Source: G965216695 sp965216695 (GTDB taxonomy: Bacteria; Pseudomonadota; Gammaproteobacteria; Pseudomonadales; Azotimanducaceae). Taken from it: 64,000 bases of DNA. The notes beneath the pieces are model-generated. The model did no database searches and was not told where the DNA came from. It worked only from the letters and a program-made list of their open reading frames with translations. The DNA is taken from positions 2,666,001 through 2,730,000 of the forward strand of contig OZ244212.1 of the NCBI GenBank assembly GCA_965216695.1, in the 5' to 3' direction. Of the stretch, positions 25,573 to 34,402 are shown one piece after another. Made by a program: the position numbers and the translations under genes. The number at the start of each line of letters is the position of its first letter. The first letter of the stretch is position 1.

Positions 25573-26208
25573 TCAGTCGCGGTACGCGAGCGTCTGTTGG
25601 ACGTGGTCCAGGTGAGCAACTGCGGTCGCGAGATCAGCTTCCAACGCCGGGATCTCGGCTTCGATGCGCTTGCGCTCGTCCATTCGCGCCTTGATCGTCA
25701 CGAAGATGTCTGCGCGTTCTTCGGCCGTCAGCACCGGGTCGATCTGGTCGGCTGCCAGTGCCAGCATGTCGGTCTCTATCGTATCGAGACGGGCGCGGTG
25801 CTTGGCCAGCGTGGTTTCCAGGTTGGCGACGTCGCTCCGGGCAAGGTACAGCTCACGACCGCGATCGTAGGCGGCAACGAAGTCGAGGCGCAGATCTTCG
25901 GGACACAGGTCCGAGTGAGAACGGCCGTTCTCGCCCAGCGCAAAGCCGTTGTCTGCTCGGCAGTACTGTCTGACGCCATCGCGCCAGCCTGCCATGTACA
26001 GTTCCCGGTGCGGAATAATGCCGAACTTGCCGCAGGCATCCTGGTAGCGGAGTAGAGCGCTGCTCGCTACGCCGGCGCTTCCGTCGCGGAAGCCCACCGT
26101 TTCCCAGTCTCCGGCGACGCATTGATTCTCTGTGAGTGCGCGGCTGGCGCAGCCGAAAGAGAGAAGAGCGATGGCGACGACGAACGTCCCTGTGGTCAAA
26201 CGGCGCAT
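25573..26208 (-). CDS. DUF2799 lipoprotein
   Basis: 211 residues with a lipobox ending LLSFGC20. The mature N-terminal half has the DUF2799 pattern: CVAGDWETVGFRDGSAG, then ACGKFG, ELYMAGWRDGVRQYC, NGFALGENGRSHSDLCP and FVAAYDRGRELY. Residues about 125-205 form a predicted coiled coil rich in Glu, Ala and Leu. Probably an envelope lipoprotein; no biochemical role is known to me. Confidence 0.78.
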   Translation of the reverse strand: MRRLTTGTFVVAIALLSFGCASRALTENQCVAGDWETVGFRDGSAGVASSALLRYQDACGKFGIIPHRELYMAGWRDGVRQYCRADNGFALGENGRSHSDLCPEDLRLDFVAAYDRGRELYLARSDVANLETTLAKHRARLDTIETDMLALAADQIDPVLTAEERADIFVTIKARMDERKRIEAEIPALEADLATAVAHLDHVQQTLAYRD

Positions 26209-26297
26209 GAGCAGACTCTATCCTGTGATCGCCCGAAACTACCTGATCCGGCCAGACGGTTCTTTGAAGGGGCGCACAGGATTTCGAAATACGTACG

Positions 26298-26708
26298 TCA
26301 ATCCTCGGGAATCACTACCGTCGCGCTACCGGTCAACGGTCGATCGCCATCGCTGCGGTGCAACCATATGTCGCAGTCGGCGAGTCGTTGGCCGGCTTCT
26401 TCGCGCACACCCGTGACCGTGCCCATCGCGGTGATGTCATCGCCGTCCAGCACCGCCTTAGGGAACGTCATGTAGATCCTGCGGATACTGGTGGGGCCGG
26501 TCCAGGCATGCAGCATGTTGATCATGTAGCTCAGCCCGAGCGGACCCTGGTTGATGGTGTGTTTACCGTAGCCCAGACGGTCGACGACCCGGCTGTCCCA
26601 GTGCACGGGGTTCGGATCACGCAGGATTGCAGCCATCGTGCGCATGCGTTCTGGGCGAACGCTCGGCATGTGCCAGTTTGGAATGGAGTCGCCTACGTTG
26701 ATGTTCAT
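26298..26708 (-). CDS. MaoC-like hot-dog protein, C-terminal-domain type
   Basis: 136 residues. The segment MRTMAAILRDPNPVHWDSRVV matches the dehydratase active-site helix of R-specific enoyl-CoA hydratases (the D...NP.H pattern with the catalytic Asp and His). GYGKHTINQGPLGLSYMINML follows as the hot helix. It overlaps the upstream partner by ATGA, so two separate polypeptides probably form one two-domain hot-dog dehydratase. It would act on an acyl-CoA or related thioester; the substrate is unknown. Confidence 0.75.
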   Translation of the reverse strand: MNINVGDSIPNWHMPSVRPERMRTMAAILRDPNPVHWDSRVVDRLGYGKHTINQGPLGLSYMINMLHAWTGPTSIRRIYMTFPKAVLDGDDITAMGTVTGVREEAGQRLADCDIWLHRSDGDRPLTGSATVVIPED

Positions 26709-27157
26709 AGCACGTTCCTCCGATAGTGCCAGGTAATGGTGGTCCGTGCCGCGTGGCTACCGTCGGGCTCATGCAGATCGAACTGAAACTGGATGCGATC
26801 GAAGGGGTTCTTCGGCCCCTGCTTTCGTTCGGCAGATATGATCCGGCCCGAAACGTCATACTCGAGGTCTTCCCGCAAAGCTGTGTGAAGCTCCCAGTCG
26901 TAGCTTTCGATGCCGATCGAGAAATCCGATTCCGCCTGACCAAGTGCGAACATTTCGCCGATGCTGGTACCGGCCCCGAGGATTGGCATGTGGAAGAGTG
27001 CAACCGGATGCGCCTGATCGTCGGGCAGCGGTTCGGCGCCAGTGCACTCGGTCAACAGGAAGTTCTCCCAGTGGGCAATCGTGTACTTGCCGCCGGGGAA
27101 CTCGTGACCTACCAGCGCACGAATTGAATCTTCGTCGGGTATGGGGTGTCCGCTCAT
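26705..27157 (-). CDS. MaoC-like hot-dog protein, N-terminal-domain partner
   Basis: 150 residues. It resembles the non-catalytic N-terminal half of fused MaoC-type dehydratases: an N-terminal LVGHEFPGGKYTI, ALFHMPILGAG, then the strand-rich FSIGIESYDWELHTALREDLEYDVSGRI. The ATG at 27157 is preceded by AAGGAGA. Its stop codon overlaps the start of the catalytic-type partner, suggesting a heteromeric dehydratase made from coupled genes. Confidence 0.65.
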   Translation of the reverse strand: MSGHPIPDEDSIRALVGHEFPGGKYTIAHWENFLLTECTGAEPLPDDQAHPVALFHMPILGAGTSIGEMFALGQAESDFSIGIESYDWELHTALREDLEYDVSGRIISAERKQGPKNPFDRIQFQFDLHEPDGSHAARTTITWHYRRNVL

Positions 27158-27295
27158 GGACAGTCTCCTTCAGACGCTCCGTAGACCCTGAGCCTATAAG
27201 AACGACTCAGGCAACGCCATCGGTGGCTTCGATCGCCGAACTGGGATAGCGTAAATGTTCATCCACGCAACATCCACGCAATATAGGAGAGGCAG

Positions 27296-28366
27296 GTGGC
27301 AACAGATTTCATCGTCGATCGAGGTGACCTGAGCCGGACCTCCGTGGTAGACGTGCCGGCGCCGCAAGTGGGACCATCGGACGTATTGCTGCGCGTCGAA
27401 CGCTTTGCGTTGACCGCCAACAACATTACCTACGGGGTGGCCGGCGATGTGATCGGTTACTGGCAGTTCTTTCCGGCGGACGGCGACTGGGGTCGGATTC
27501 CGGTGTGGGGTATCGGGCGCGTGGAAGAGAGTCCGCTTGCGGACCTGCCTCCAGGAACGCAGGTGTATGGCTACTTTCCGATGTCGGAGTACCTCTTGGT
27601 GACGCCGGAGAACGTTTCACCGCGTGGGTTTGTGGACGCAGCCGAACACCGCGCCGCGCTTCCGGCGGTGTACAACCATTACAGCGTGATGAACGAGGCG
27701 AACGGCTTCGAGCCGGCGTACCAGAATCACTACATGATCTACCGGCCGCTTTTTACCACCAGCTTCGTACTGGACGACTATCTGGAAGACAACGATTTTT
27801 TTGGTGCCGACAACGTGCTGCTTGGCAGCGCGTCCAGTAAAACTGCGTTCGGGCTGGCGTATCTACTGCATGCGCGCGGTAACGTGCGTGTTGCGGGCCT
27901 GACATCGGCAGCCAACGCATCGTTCGTCCGTGACCTCGGTCTGTACCACGATGTTTTTGCCTACGACGACATTGAGTCGCTTGAGCGCCGCAAGACTGTC
28001 TACGTTGACATGGCAGGTAACCGCGACGTGCTCGCGCGGGTTCACCAGCACTACGTGAACGATCTGGTCGCGAGTTGCGGCGTTGGCATCACGCACTGGC
28101 AGGCGCGCGACGGCGCCGACCCGAGCACGTTGCCGGGCGCGAAACCCACGATGTTCTTCGCACCCGCGCAGATCGCCAAACGTCAGCAGGAGGAAGGTGC
28201 CGCGGCTTACCAGGCCCGTATCGCCGAGGCAACAAATCGGTTTCTTGCCGACGTGGATCAGTGGGTGACGATTGAGGAATGCCCGTTTGCCGACGTGGCG
28301 CAGGTTTACGCGAAGGTGCTGGCGGGCGCGCAGCCTGATCGCGGTTATGTGGTGACGCTTACCTGA
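27296..28366 (+). CDS. DUF2855 family protein
   Basis: 356 residues. The sequence begins with VPAPQVGPSDVLLRVERFALTANNITYG, resembling the start of medium-chain dehydrogenases, and continues with VWGIGRVEES and FGADNVLLGSASSKTAFGLAYLL. In DUF2855 this takes the place of a nucleotide-binding turn. The true family function is unestablished, but a reductase-like fold is likely. The GTG start at 27296 follows AGGAGAGG. Its 3' end overlaps the convergent PhyH gene by eight bases. Confidence 0.8.
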   Translation: MATDFIVDRGDLSRTSVVDVPAPQVGPSDVLLRVERFALTANNITYGVAGDVIGYWQFFPADGDWGRIPVWGIGRVEESPLADLPPGTQVYGYFPMSEYLLVTPENVSPRGFVDAAEHRAALPAVYNHYSVMNEANGFEPAYQNHYMIYRPLFTTSFVLDDYLEDNDFFGADNVLLGSASSKTAFGLAYLLHARGNVRVAGLTSAANASFVRDLGLYHDVFAYDDIESLERRKTVYVDMAGNRDVLARVHQHYVNDLVASCGVGITHWQARDGADPSTLPGAKPTMFFAPAQIAKRQQEEGAAAYQARIAEATNRFLADVDQWVTIEECPFADVAQVYAKVLAGAQPDRGYVVTLT

Positions 28367-29234
28367 GCGCAGCGTCGAGCAGGTCCGCGCCGCCGAGTGC
28401 CGCACCCTTTACGTCCCGAACCGCGTATGCGGGCGTAACGCATTCCGGCTGTTCGCCGGGCGCGCCGCCGGGTGTGTAGTAGCCCAACGCATACTGCCCC
28501 ATGGTGTAGCCGAGCAGGTTCTGCAGTTCCTCCGAGAACGTGGCCGCCACATCCGGCGGGCAGGAGAGGTACTGGTTTTCTTCCTGTCGCAGCCAGCCGA
28601 GCGTGTAGGTCAGGTTAGCGCCAATGCGATCCTCGGATGACCGGTTCTCGCCGCCGCCGTGGAACACACTGCCGGTGTAGAACAGCACGGACCCAGCCGG
28701 CATGGTGGCCTGGCAGATTTCTGAAGGTTCGGCCTTGCGCTTGTCCGGCCAATCGATGCTGCCGGGTACGAGCTGGGTCGCGCCGTTTTCTTCGGTGAAA
28801 TCCGTGATCGCCCAGATGGTGTTGAATTGAGGTTCCACGTCTTTCAGGTGCTTGCCCCACGCCCAGCGGTCGCGATGGATCATCTGGCTACCCTGGCCGG
28901 GTTTCAGACGGATGATCTGAGTCAGGTGCAATTGAATCCGCTCACAGAACGGCGCGAGAAATGCGTTGGCAGCGGCGAGCACACCCGGGTGGGTAACCAT
29001 CGCGCGCGCCTGTGCGGAACGCGCAACCAACGCGCCGGTGCGAGTTGTGGCGCGGCCGCTGAAATCGTCCGCACCGTCGTCGGTTGCATTCATGTAGGGG
29101 TCGAGCTCGGTTCGAAACGCGCCGAGCTCTTCCGCAGTCAGTACGTCTTCCACGATGGCGGCGCCGTCCCGCCGAATCGCAGCCAGCAACGTATCGGTTT
29201 CAGGCATGCCGGTGAAACGCTGCAGTGATGTCAT
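28359..29234 (-). CDS. phytanoyl-CoA dioxygenase (PhyH) family oxygenase
   Basis: 291 residues. The non-haem iron triad is visible as MIH120-RD122 and the distal FH192-GGG, with a following arginine (NRSSEDR) that would hold 2-oxoglutarate. NGATQLVPGSIDWP and AGSVLFYTGSVFHGGG are family landmarks. The enzyme hydroxylates an unidentified small molecule using O2 and 2-oxoglutarate. The ATG at 29234, with GAGG upstream, is preferred over an unconserved extension to 29363. It lies 46 bases downstream of the carotenoid oxygenase on the same strand, a likely operon. Confidence 0.87.
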   Translation of the reverse strand: MTSLQRFTGMPETDTLLAAIRRDGAAIVEDVLTAEELGAFRTELDPYMNATDDGADDFSGRATTRTGALVARSAQARAMVTHPGVLAAANAFLAPFCERIQLHLTQIIRLKPGQGSQMIHRDRWAWGKHLKDVEPQFNTIWAITDFTEENGATQLVPGSIDWPDKRKAEPSEICQATMPAGSVLFYTGSVFHGGGENRSSEDRIGANLTYTLGWLRQEENQYLSCPPDVAATFSEELQNLLGYTMGQYALGYYTPGGAPGEQPECVTPAYAVRDVKGAALGGADLLDAALR

Positions 29235-29280
29235 GATGATACCTCGCGAATCGTTGAACCCGTCGTGTCTGTCGCGTCTG

Positions 29281-30597
29281 TCAGTAGTTCTCGGGCACCC
29301 AGTTGCCGTGAAACCCTGCAGGAACCCGCACCGGCAGGTGAATGCGTGCCACGGGCTCCGCATCGAATGCCCGCGCGTCGATGACCACCACTTCGCTGGT
29401 GTTGGTCTGTGGCCGGTACACGTAGCTCAGCACCCAGCCGTCGTCTTCGGCGGCACCGCTGGGATCTCTGACGAATACCGGTTCGCTCCCCTGGCCACCG
29501 TTCAAATCGTGGTAAGAGGACGTATCGCGTTCCAGGTCGTATTTGATGAAGCCCGCAGCCACCGGCTGGCCGTTGCCGAACGCGGCCCCGTACCCGTAGC
29601 GGGCTTTCAGGCCTACACGTGTGTCGCAGACACGTGGAAAGTCGACCATGCGGTCGTCGAGCTGAGTTTCGGTGACGGTCCTGTTGCTCTGATCGATCTC
29701 CCAACGGTACAGCATGGGCGGTGCGCTCGAGCCGGGTTTCATTACGTCCTCCATTCGGCACACGTGCAGCACGATCGTGTCGCCGTCTTCGTACGCATTG
29801 AGCGGATGAAACACGTAGCAGGGTTCGATCTCGTACCACGTGACGTCGCTGTCCGAACCGTTACGCGGCATCACGCCCAGGCGAGCGCCGTAGGATTCGT
29901 CCCAGACCACCGGCAGACCGGACGTGGCGATACCTTCCAGATTCCAGACTGCGGGAAGGTCCATGAAGATCACGTGATTGCGCGTCACGTTGAAGTCGTG
30001 AACCATTGTGGCGCCTTTCACGGTAATGGGCTCCACCTGCAGCATTGTGCCGTCGGCCGATGTCCGGTGATAGGTCAGGTACGGCGGCGTCATGCCATAC
30101 CCGAACGACAGCAGCTCGCCGGTCTCGCCGCAGGTTTTCGGGTGGGCGGTCATTGCACCCGCGAGTTTGCCGTCGAAGTTGTGCGGACCTACGGTTTCGA
30201 GTTTCTCGTCTACCTCGTACGGCCAGTGGCCCTCTTCCAGGGCTAGGATCTTGCCGGCGTGGTGAATGATGTGGGTATTGGCGGCCGACTTGGTCATGTC
30301 GCCGAACGCGCTCATGATGTCGGCATCAGGGTCCAGAAACAGCGACGTGCGGACGTAGCGGTTGCGATACCAGTTGGCTTTGCCGTCGCGAATCTCGGTG
30401 CCGTGCAACATGCCGTTGCCCAGAAACCAGTGTGCAGACCATCCGGACTGAGGGTTGGCGCCGTTACGCAACAGTCGCCCGTTCAGCGCCTCGGGAATGG
30501 TACCGGTTACTTTCAATTCCGTTTCCGTAACCTCTTCGAAGACCGGGGCAAAATTGTCTTTCAACCAGAACGGGGTTTCTTCGGCGGCTTCACTCAT
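29281..30597 (-). CDS. carotenoid cleavage / lignostilbene-type dioxygenase
   Basis: 438 residues of the RPE65/CCO family. The N-terminal NGRLLRNGANPQSGWSAHWFLGNGMLHG is typical. Candidate iron-binding histidines lie in AMTAHPKTC, MVHDFNVTRNHVIF, VFHPLNAYEDGDTIVLH and the C-terminal GFHGNWVPENY. Such enzymes split a carbon-carbon double bond in carotenoids or stilbenes, giving two carbonyl products. There is no signal peptide. GGAGCAAC precedes the ATG at 30597. Substrate choice cannot be read from the sequence. Confidence 0.9.
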   Translation of the reverse strand: MSEAAEETPFWLKDNFAPVFEEVTETELKVTGTIPEALNGRLLRNGANPQSGWSAHWFLGNGMLHGTEIRDGKANWYRNRYVRTSLFLDPDADIMSAFGDMTKSAANTHIIHHAGKILALEEGHWPYEVDEKLETVGPHNFDGKLAGAMTAHPKTCGETGELLSFGYGMTPPYLTYHRTSADGTMLQVEPITVKGATMVHDFNVTRNHVIFMDLPAVWNLEGIATSGLPVVWDESYGARLGVMPRNGSDSDVTWYEIEPCYVFHPLNAYEDGDTIVLHVCRMEDVMKPGSSAPPMLYRWEIDQSNRTVTETQLDDRMVDFPRVCDTRVGLKARYGYGAAFGNGQPVAAGFIKYDLERDTSSYHDLNGGQGSEPVFVRDPSGAAEDDGWVLSYVYRPQTNTSEVVVIDARAFDAEPVARIHLPVRVPAGFHGNWVPENY

Positions 30598-30714
30598 AAT
30601 GGTTGCTCCATGGATGCTTGCGTAGATGCGTCGTTGGCTTCAGAGATTCCTTAGCCAAGATGATGACACGCTGCGTTATCGTTGGGTAGCGACGCCCGGA
30701 GGCCATCGAGCCTG

Positions 30715-31092
30715 TCAGGTGTTCAGGTCGACGCGGATGTATGCGCGCTTGTGGTAGCGGCCGGTGAGGCGCGCACCGGCATCGGCGATGCGCATGCCAA
30801 CAGGATACTTGCGACGCAATGCGCCGAGGGCGCGCGCGATTTCGCCTGGATCGTCGATCAGGACCGCTGTAGCGTCACGCCACGCGCCTCGGAGCCGGCC
30901 GCGCACGTCACACACGGCCACCTGCGCGCGGTTGCTGTTGCGCAGGCGTTTCACCTTGCCAGCGTCGGCGGCCGAGAACACATACAGGCTGTCGTTTTCG
31001 GGCGCACACCACACGGGCGTCGCAACCGCCGCCCCGCTTCGGCGGTATGTCGCGAGGCTGACGTACTTCGCCGATCCTAGTTCGTCGTTCAA
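30715..31092 (-). CDS. PPOX-class flavin/F420-binding split-barrel protein
   Basis: 125 residues. It has the split beta-barrel pattern AKYVSLATYRRSGAAVATPVWCAPENDSLYVFSAADAGKVKRLRNSNRAQVAVCD. This is the layout of the PPOX-class F420-dependent oxidoreductase (Rv2061-like) family. The start codon appears to be TTG at 31092 with no clear ribosome site, so the start is uncertain. The cofactor (FMN, F420 or haem) is not determined by sequence alone. The Rieske oxygenase gene lies just upstream on the same strand. Confidence 0.75.
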   Translation of the reverse strand: MNDELGSAKYVSLATYRRSGAAVATPVWCAPENDSLYVFSAADAGKVKRLRNSNRAQVAVCDVRGRLRGAWRDATAVLIDDPGEIARALGALRRKYPVGMRIADAGARLTGRYHKRAYIRVDLNT

Positions 31093-31119
31093 GGGCGTGT
31101 CTGCGTGTCCGGACGGTGG

Positions 31120-32466
31120 TCAGCTGCCGGACGTGTTGGACAGGTAGTCGTGTAACGTTTCGTGGAAGAAACGCACACGCGTTTCCTGCGCAGCCATAAA
31201 AGGTTCCTGATAGCCGCGCGACCGCCAGCCGGCCCGCATGCCTGCGGTGAGTTGCCAGTCCTGGTAGACGACCTGGTCGAACAGATCCTGAACGCCGGCC
31301 CCATCGTTGTAGTCGCGGTAATCGTATTCCGCTTCCTCCAGCGGTACTTCCTTGGTTGCGGTGCGTTGCACGTACGACGACTGACCGTGGACCGGGTAGG
31401 CAAACACCCACAGGTCGAAGAAGCATTTCTCCGGGTCGTCGGGGTGCGGCTCCCAGCGAAAAAACGCCACACCATCTGCGGACGCGCCGAAGGCGATGTT
31501 CGGAAACAGGAACTGGAAAGGGCTTTCGGTTAGATCTTCGTCACTCAGGTTCTCGTAGTGCAGGTGTCCCATCTCGCGCCATCGCGCCCGCTTGGCCGCC
31601 TTCAGGTCGAGCCAACCCTGCATCACTTTCGTTTCGTAGTCCGGGTATGCGGCGGGGTCCAGGCCCCACTTTTCCAGTTCGGCGTCCCACGGGTGGGGTT
31701 CGCCGTCCGGCACCCGATCACGAAGGGAAGGGCGGCCCATCTGAATGATGCGTGCGTGGCCGCCGGGGAACATCTCGTAGCGGGACGTGAAGTGGTCCTG
31801 GTCAATTACTGCCGGTACCTGTGGGTGCACCGTGCGCGTGTGGTATGACTCGTTGAAATTGTCGCCCCAGAACTTCCAGTTGCAGTTCAGCGCCACCCGG
31901 ATCCACTGCGTGCGCACCGTTTCCTCGAACCGGTGGTGCTGATAGATCTCGGGAATGGGGTGCAGGTACTCGCGCAACGACGGTGCAGCGTCATCCATGG
32001 TGTACCACACGAAGCTACCCCACGTATCCACGCGGACTTCGGCCAGGCGGACCTGATCGCACGGCGACCCCTGGGGAAAATCATCGGTGTCTGGTGCATG
32101 GTCGAGGCTGCCATCGGTATTCCATTGCCACCCGTGATACGGACAGGTGAGCGCATCCTGAGATCCGTCGGACCAGACGAGGCGCATTCCGCGATGGCCG
32201 CAGGCGTTGTAGAACCCTTTCAGCGATCCGTCGCGCTGGCGGATTACGATCACCGATTCGTGCATGAAGTCGTGCACCAGATAGTCGCCAGCGTCCGGGA
32301 TCTGCTTCTCACGCCCGGCAATGTGCCAGATCTTTGACCACAGGTGCGTTTCCTCGCGGGCCATGTATTCCGGTGAGTAGTAGCGCTCGGCGGTGATGGG
32401 GTCTCCCCGCAGATTGGCCGGGTCCTTGCCGTCCATTGCGAGCGGGTGCGTAATGAAATCGTTCAT
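31120..32466 (-). CDS. Rieske ring-hydroxylating oxygenase alpha subunit (first copy)
   Basis: 448 residues. The Rieske [2Fe-2S] site is complete: C89-G-H91 ... C108-PYH111-GWQW. The mononuclear iron domain has DNFNESYHTRTVHP, with the paired histidines and bridging Asp/Glu. No small beta subunit, ferredoxin or reductase gene is adjacent, so it probably forms an alpha-only oligomer served by a distant electron chain. GGGAGAT precedes the ATG at 32466. The longer frame to 32535 lacks conserved residues. Substrate unknown. Confidence 0.92.
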   Translation of the reverse strand: MNDFITHPLAMDGKDPANLRGDPITAERYYSPEYMAREETHLWSKIWHIAGREKQIPDAGDYLVHDFMHESVIVIRQRDGSLKGFYNACGHRGMRLVWSDGSQDALTCPYHGWQWNTDGSLDHAPDTDDFPQGSPCDQVRLAEVRVDTWGSFVWYTMDDAAPSLREYLHPIPEIYQHHRFEETVRTQWIRVALNCNWKFWGDNFNESYHTRTVHPQVPAVIDQDHFTSRYEMFPGGHARIIQMGRPSLRDRVPDGEPHPWDAELEKWGLDPAAYPDYETKVMQGWLDLKAAKRARWREMGHLHYENLSDEDLTESPFQFLFPNIAFGASADGVAFFRWEPHPDDPEKCFFDLWVFAYPVHGQSSYVQRTATKEVPLEEAEYDYRDYNDGAGVQDLFDQVVYQDWQLTAGMRAGWRSRGYQEPFMAAQETRVRFFHETLHDYLSNTSGS

Positions 32467-32609
32467 GAGCCATCTCCCGGAAATACCGGATGCGTGCATC
32501 GACAACCCATAGTCTACACCAGCCTCGGCGGGCACCTGTCCCGGTGTTTCGGGGACCCGCGGCCCGTGTATGATCGGTGAAAATCCATAAAGGCGAATTA
32601 GGAGGACTC

Positions 32610-33407
32610 ATGGCACTGGTGGACTATGCGGTGGACGGCCATATCGCGCGCATCACGTTGAACCGGCCCGATGCACGCAACGCGATCAACCCCGAGGTGG
32701 CCTGTCGGTTGGCCGATGCATGGCAGGACGTGCGGGACAACGACGCCGTGCGGGTTGCCATTCTGACGGGTACCGGCAGCGCGTTTTGCGCCGGCGCAGA
32801 TCTGGGCCAGCTGATTCCGATGGTGTCCGGCACCCGCAAACCGGAGAACGAATGGGACGAGCGGGTTGCATCTGAGCCTGGGATCACCAGTCGCGCGCTG
32901 CTGCGCAACTTCGACACGGAGAAACCGGTGATTGCAGCGATCAACGGCCATGCAATCGCCGGCGGTATGGAGATTGTTCAGGGCACGGATATCCGGGTCT
33001 CGGTGCCGGAAGCCAAGTTCGGAGTGCAGGAAGTGAAGTGGGCGATCTTTCCAGCAGGCGGCTCCACGGTGCGCCTCCCGGTGCAGTTGCCGTACGCCAA
33101 GGCGATGGAGCTTTTGCTGACGGGTGATCTGATTTCCGCCGACGAAGCGCTCGAACTCGGGTTCCTGAATTACGTCACCGCAGATCCGCTGGCCAAAGCG
33201 GACGAGATTGCGGGCAAGATTGCAGCGAACGGCCCGCTCGCTGTGCGAGCAATTCGCGCAAGCGTGAAAGAATGTCTGGGCAAACCCGAAGCGGACGCGA
33301 TGAAAATTGAAAGTCGTATCTCCGGTCCTGTGTTTCAGACCGAGGATGCGAAAGAAGGACCGCGTGCATTCATGGAGAAACGCGCGCCGCAGTATCAGGG
33401 CAAGTGA
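32610..33407 (+). CDS. enoyl-CoA hydratase/isomerase family protein
   Basis: 265 residues with intact crotonase motifs: GTGSAFCAGADLGQL at the first oxyanion turn and INGHAIAGGMEIVQGTDIRV at the second, then the acidic EVKWAIFPAGGST region. AGGAGG lies just before the ATG at 32610. It is divergent from the first Rieske gene, with about 140 bases between them that could hold both promoters. This and the 6644-7435 gene are the complete crotonases here; two other copies are broken. Confidence 0.9.
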   Translation: MALVDYAVDGHIARITLNRPDARNAINPEVACRLADAWQDVRDNDAVRVAILTGTGSAFCAGADLGQLIPMVSGTRKPENEWDERVASEPGITSRALLRNFDTEKPVIAAINGHAIAGGMEIVQGTDIRVSVPEAKFGVQEVKWAIFPAGGSTVRLPVQLPYAKAMELLLTGDLISADEALELGFLNYVTADPLAKADEIAGKIAANGPLAVRAIRASVKECLGKPEADAMKIESRISGPVFQTEDAKEGPRAFMEKRAPQYQGK

Positions 33408-33431
33408 TTTGCTGAGTCGGGCAGTTCGGTG

Positions 33432-34391
33432 ATGCGCCACCCGGCACCACAATCGGCTGTCGGGTGGCATTGTGCATACTGCGACGGACCGGCGAGTTAC
33501 GCGGACGTGTTGCGGCAGCAGCGGCGGACGCGGCCCGGACGTGTCGCGGACCCCGGGTGGGTGTGTCGTGATCCCATGTGCCGACGGCTGGCGGATCTGC
33601 GTGAGCGGTTGCCCGCGCCTGCCTTTGCGGCGGAGGTGACGTTTCAGCAGGGCCTGCGGGCAGAGCGGGCGCGACGTTCGCGCGAAGCGGACGCAGCCCG
33701 CATGGCGGTCCGTGAGCGGGAGCGGCAGGAACACGCCAATGCGCTGAACGCGCTGCTTGAGGCCGAGCCGGATCTTGCGGACAACCCGCCGATGGTGGTG
33801 GGCGTGCCCTCCGGATTGACCGGATCGGTGCCGTTAGCGGCAGATCGCATCGACCGTTACCGCGACTTTGTCCGCTCGTTGGTTGAACGATGTTTCGATG
33901 CAGACCACGCCTGGATGGACGACGAGACCGACCGGGAGCGTGACGATGACGCCGGGCTGCAAGCGGTTTGCGCCGCGATGTGTACGTTGTGCGGGGGCGG
34001 CTGTTGTTCCTTCGGCGGAGACCATGCGCATCTGAGTCAGCACGCGATGCAGCGTGTGGTGCGGCGTAATCGACAACGCAGTGTCGGGGAGATCGTGGAT
34101 ATGTATCTCGCCTACGTGCCACGGGAGAGCATAGCGAATTCGTGTATCAATCAGACGCGTTCGGGTTGTGCGCTGCCGCGCGAACTGCGATCGGATACGT
34201 GCAATGCATTTTTCTGCGAGGGTGTAGGCGCGTATCGGTCCCGCGCGACGGAAGGGCGCGCGCCACACCGGGTATACGTGATTCAGAGAAACTATGCTCA
34301 GATTGGCCGCTTTCATCCGGACACGCGCGCAAAGATCGTTGCGAGGCGCCTGATCGCTACGGACAGGAACGATGGTTTGTCAGAGGGCTGA
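33432..34391 (+). CDS. cysteine-rich putative metal-binding protein
   Basis: 319 residues. Two cysteine clusters are visible: an N-terminal one (WHCAYCDG ... WVCRDPMC) suited to one zinc ion, and a dense C-terminal one (CAAMCTLCGGGCCSFGG ... SCINQTRSGCALP ... DTCNAFFC). Between them is a long charged helix rich in Arg and Glu. The C-terminal cluster recalls YkgJ-like Fe/Zn-chelating proteins, but I am not sure. A GTG one codon earlier is an alternative start. It is followed 11 bases later by the alcohol dehydrogenase gene. Confidence 0.65.
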   Translation: MRHPAPQSAVGWHCAYCDGPASYADVLRQQRRTRPGRVADPGWVCRDPMCRRLADLRERLPAPAFAAEVTFQQGLRAERARRSREADAARMAVRERERQEHANALNALLEAEPDLADNPPMVVGVPSGLTGSVPLAADRIDRYRDFVRSLVERCFDADHAWMDDETDRERDDDAGLQAVCAAMCTLCGGGCCSFGGDHAHLSQHAMQRVVRRNRQRSVGEIVDMYLAYVPRESIANSCINQTRSGCALPRELRSDTCNAFFCEGVGAYRSRATEGRAPHRVYVIQRNYAQIGRFHPDTRAKIVARRLIATDRNDGLSEG

Positions 34392-34402
34392 GGAGAAACA
34401 AA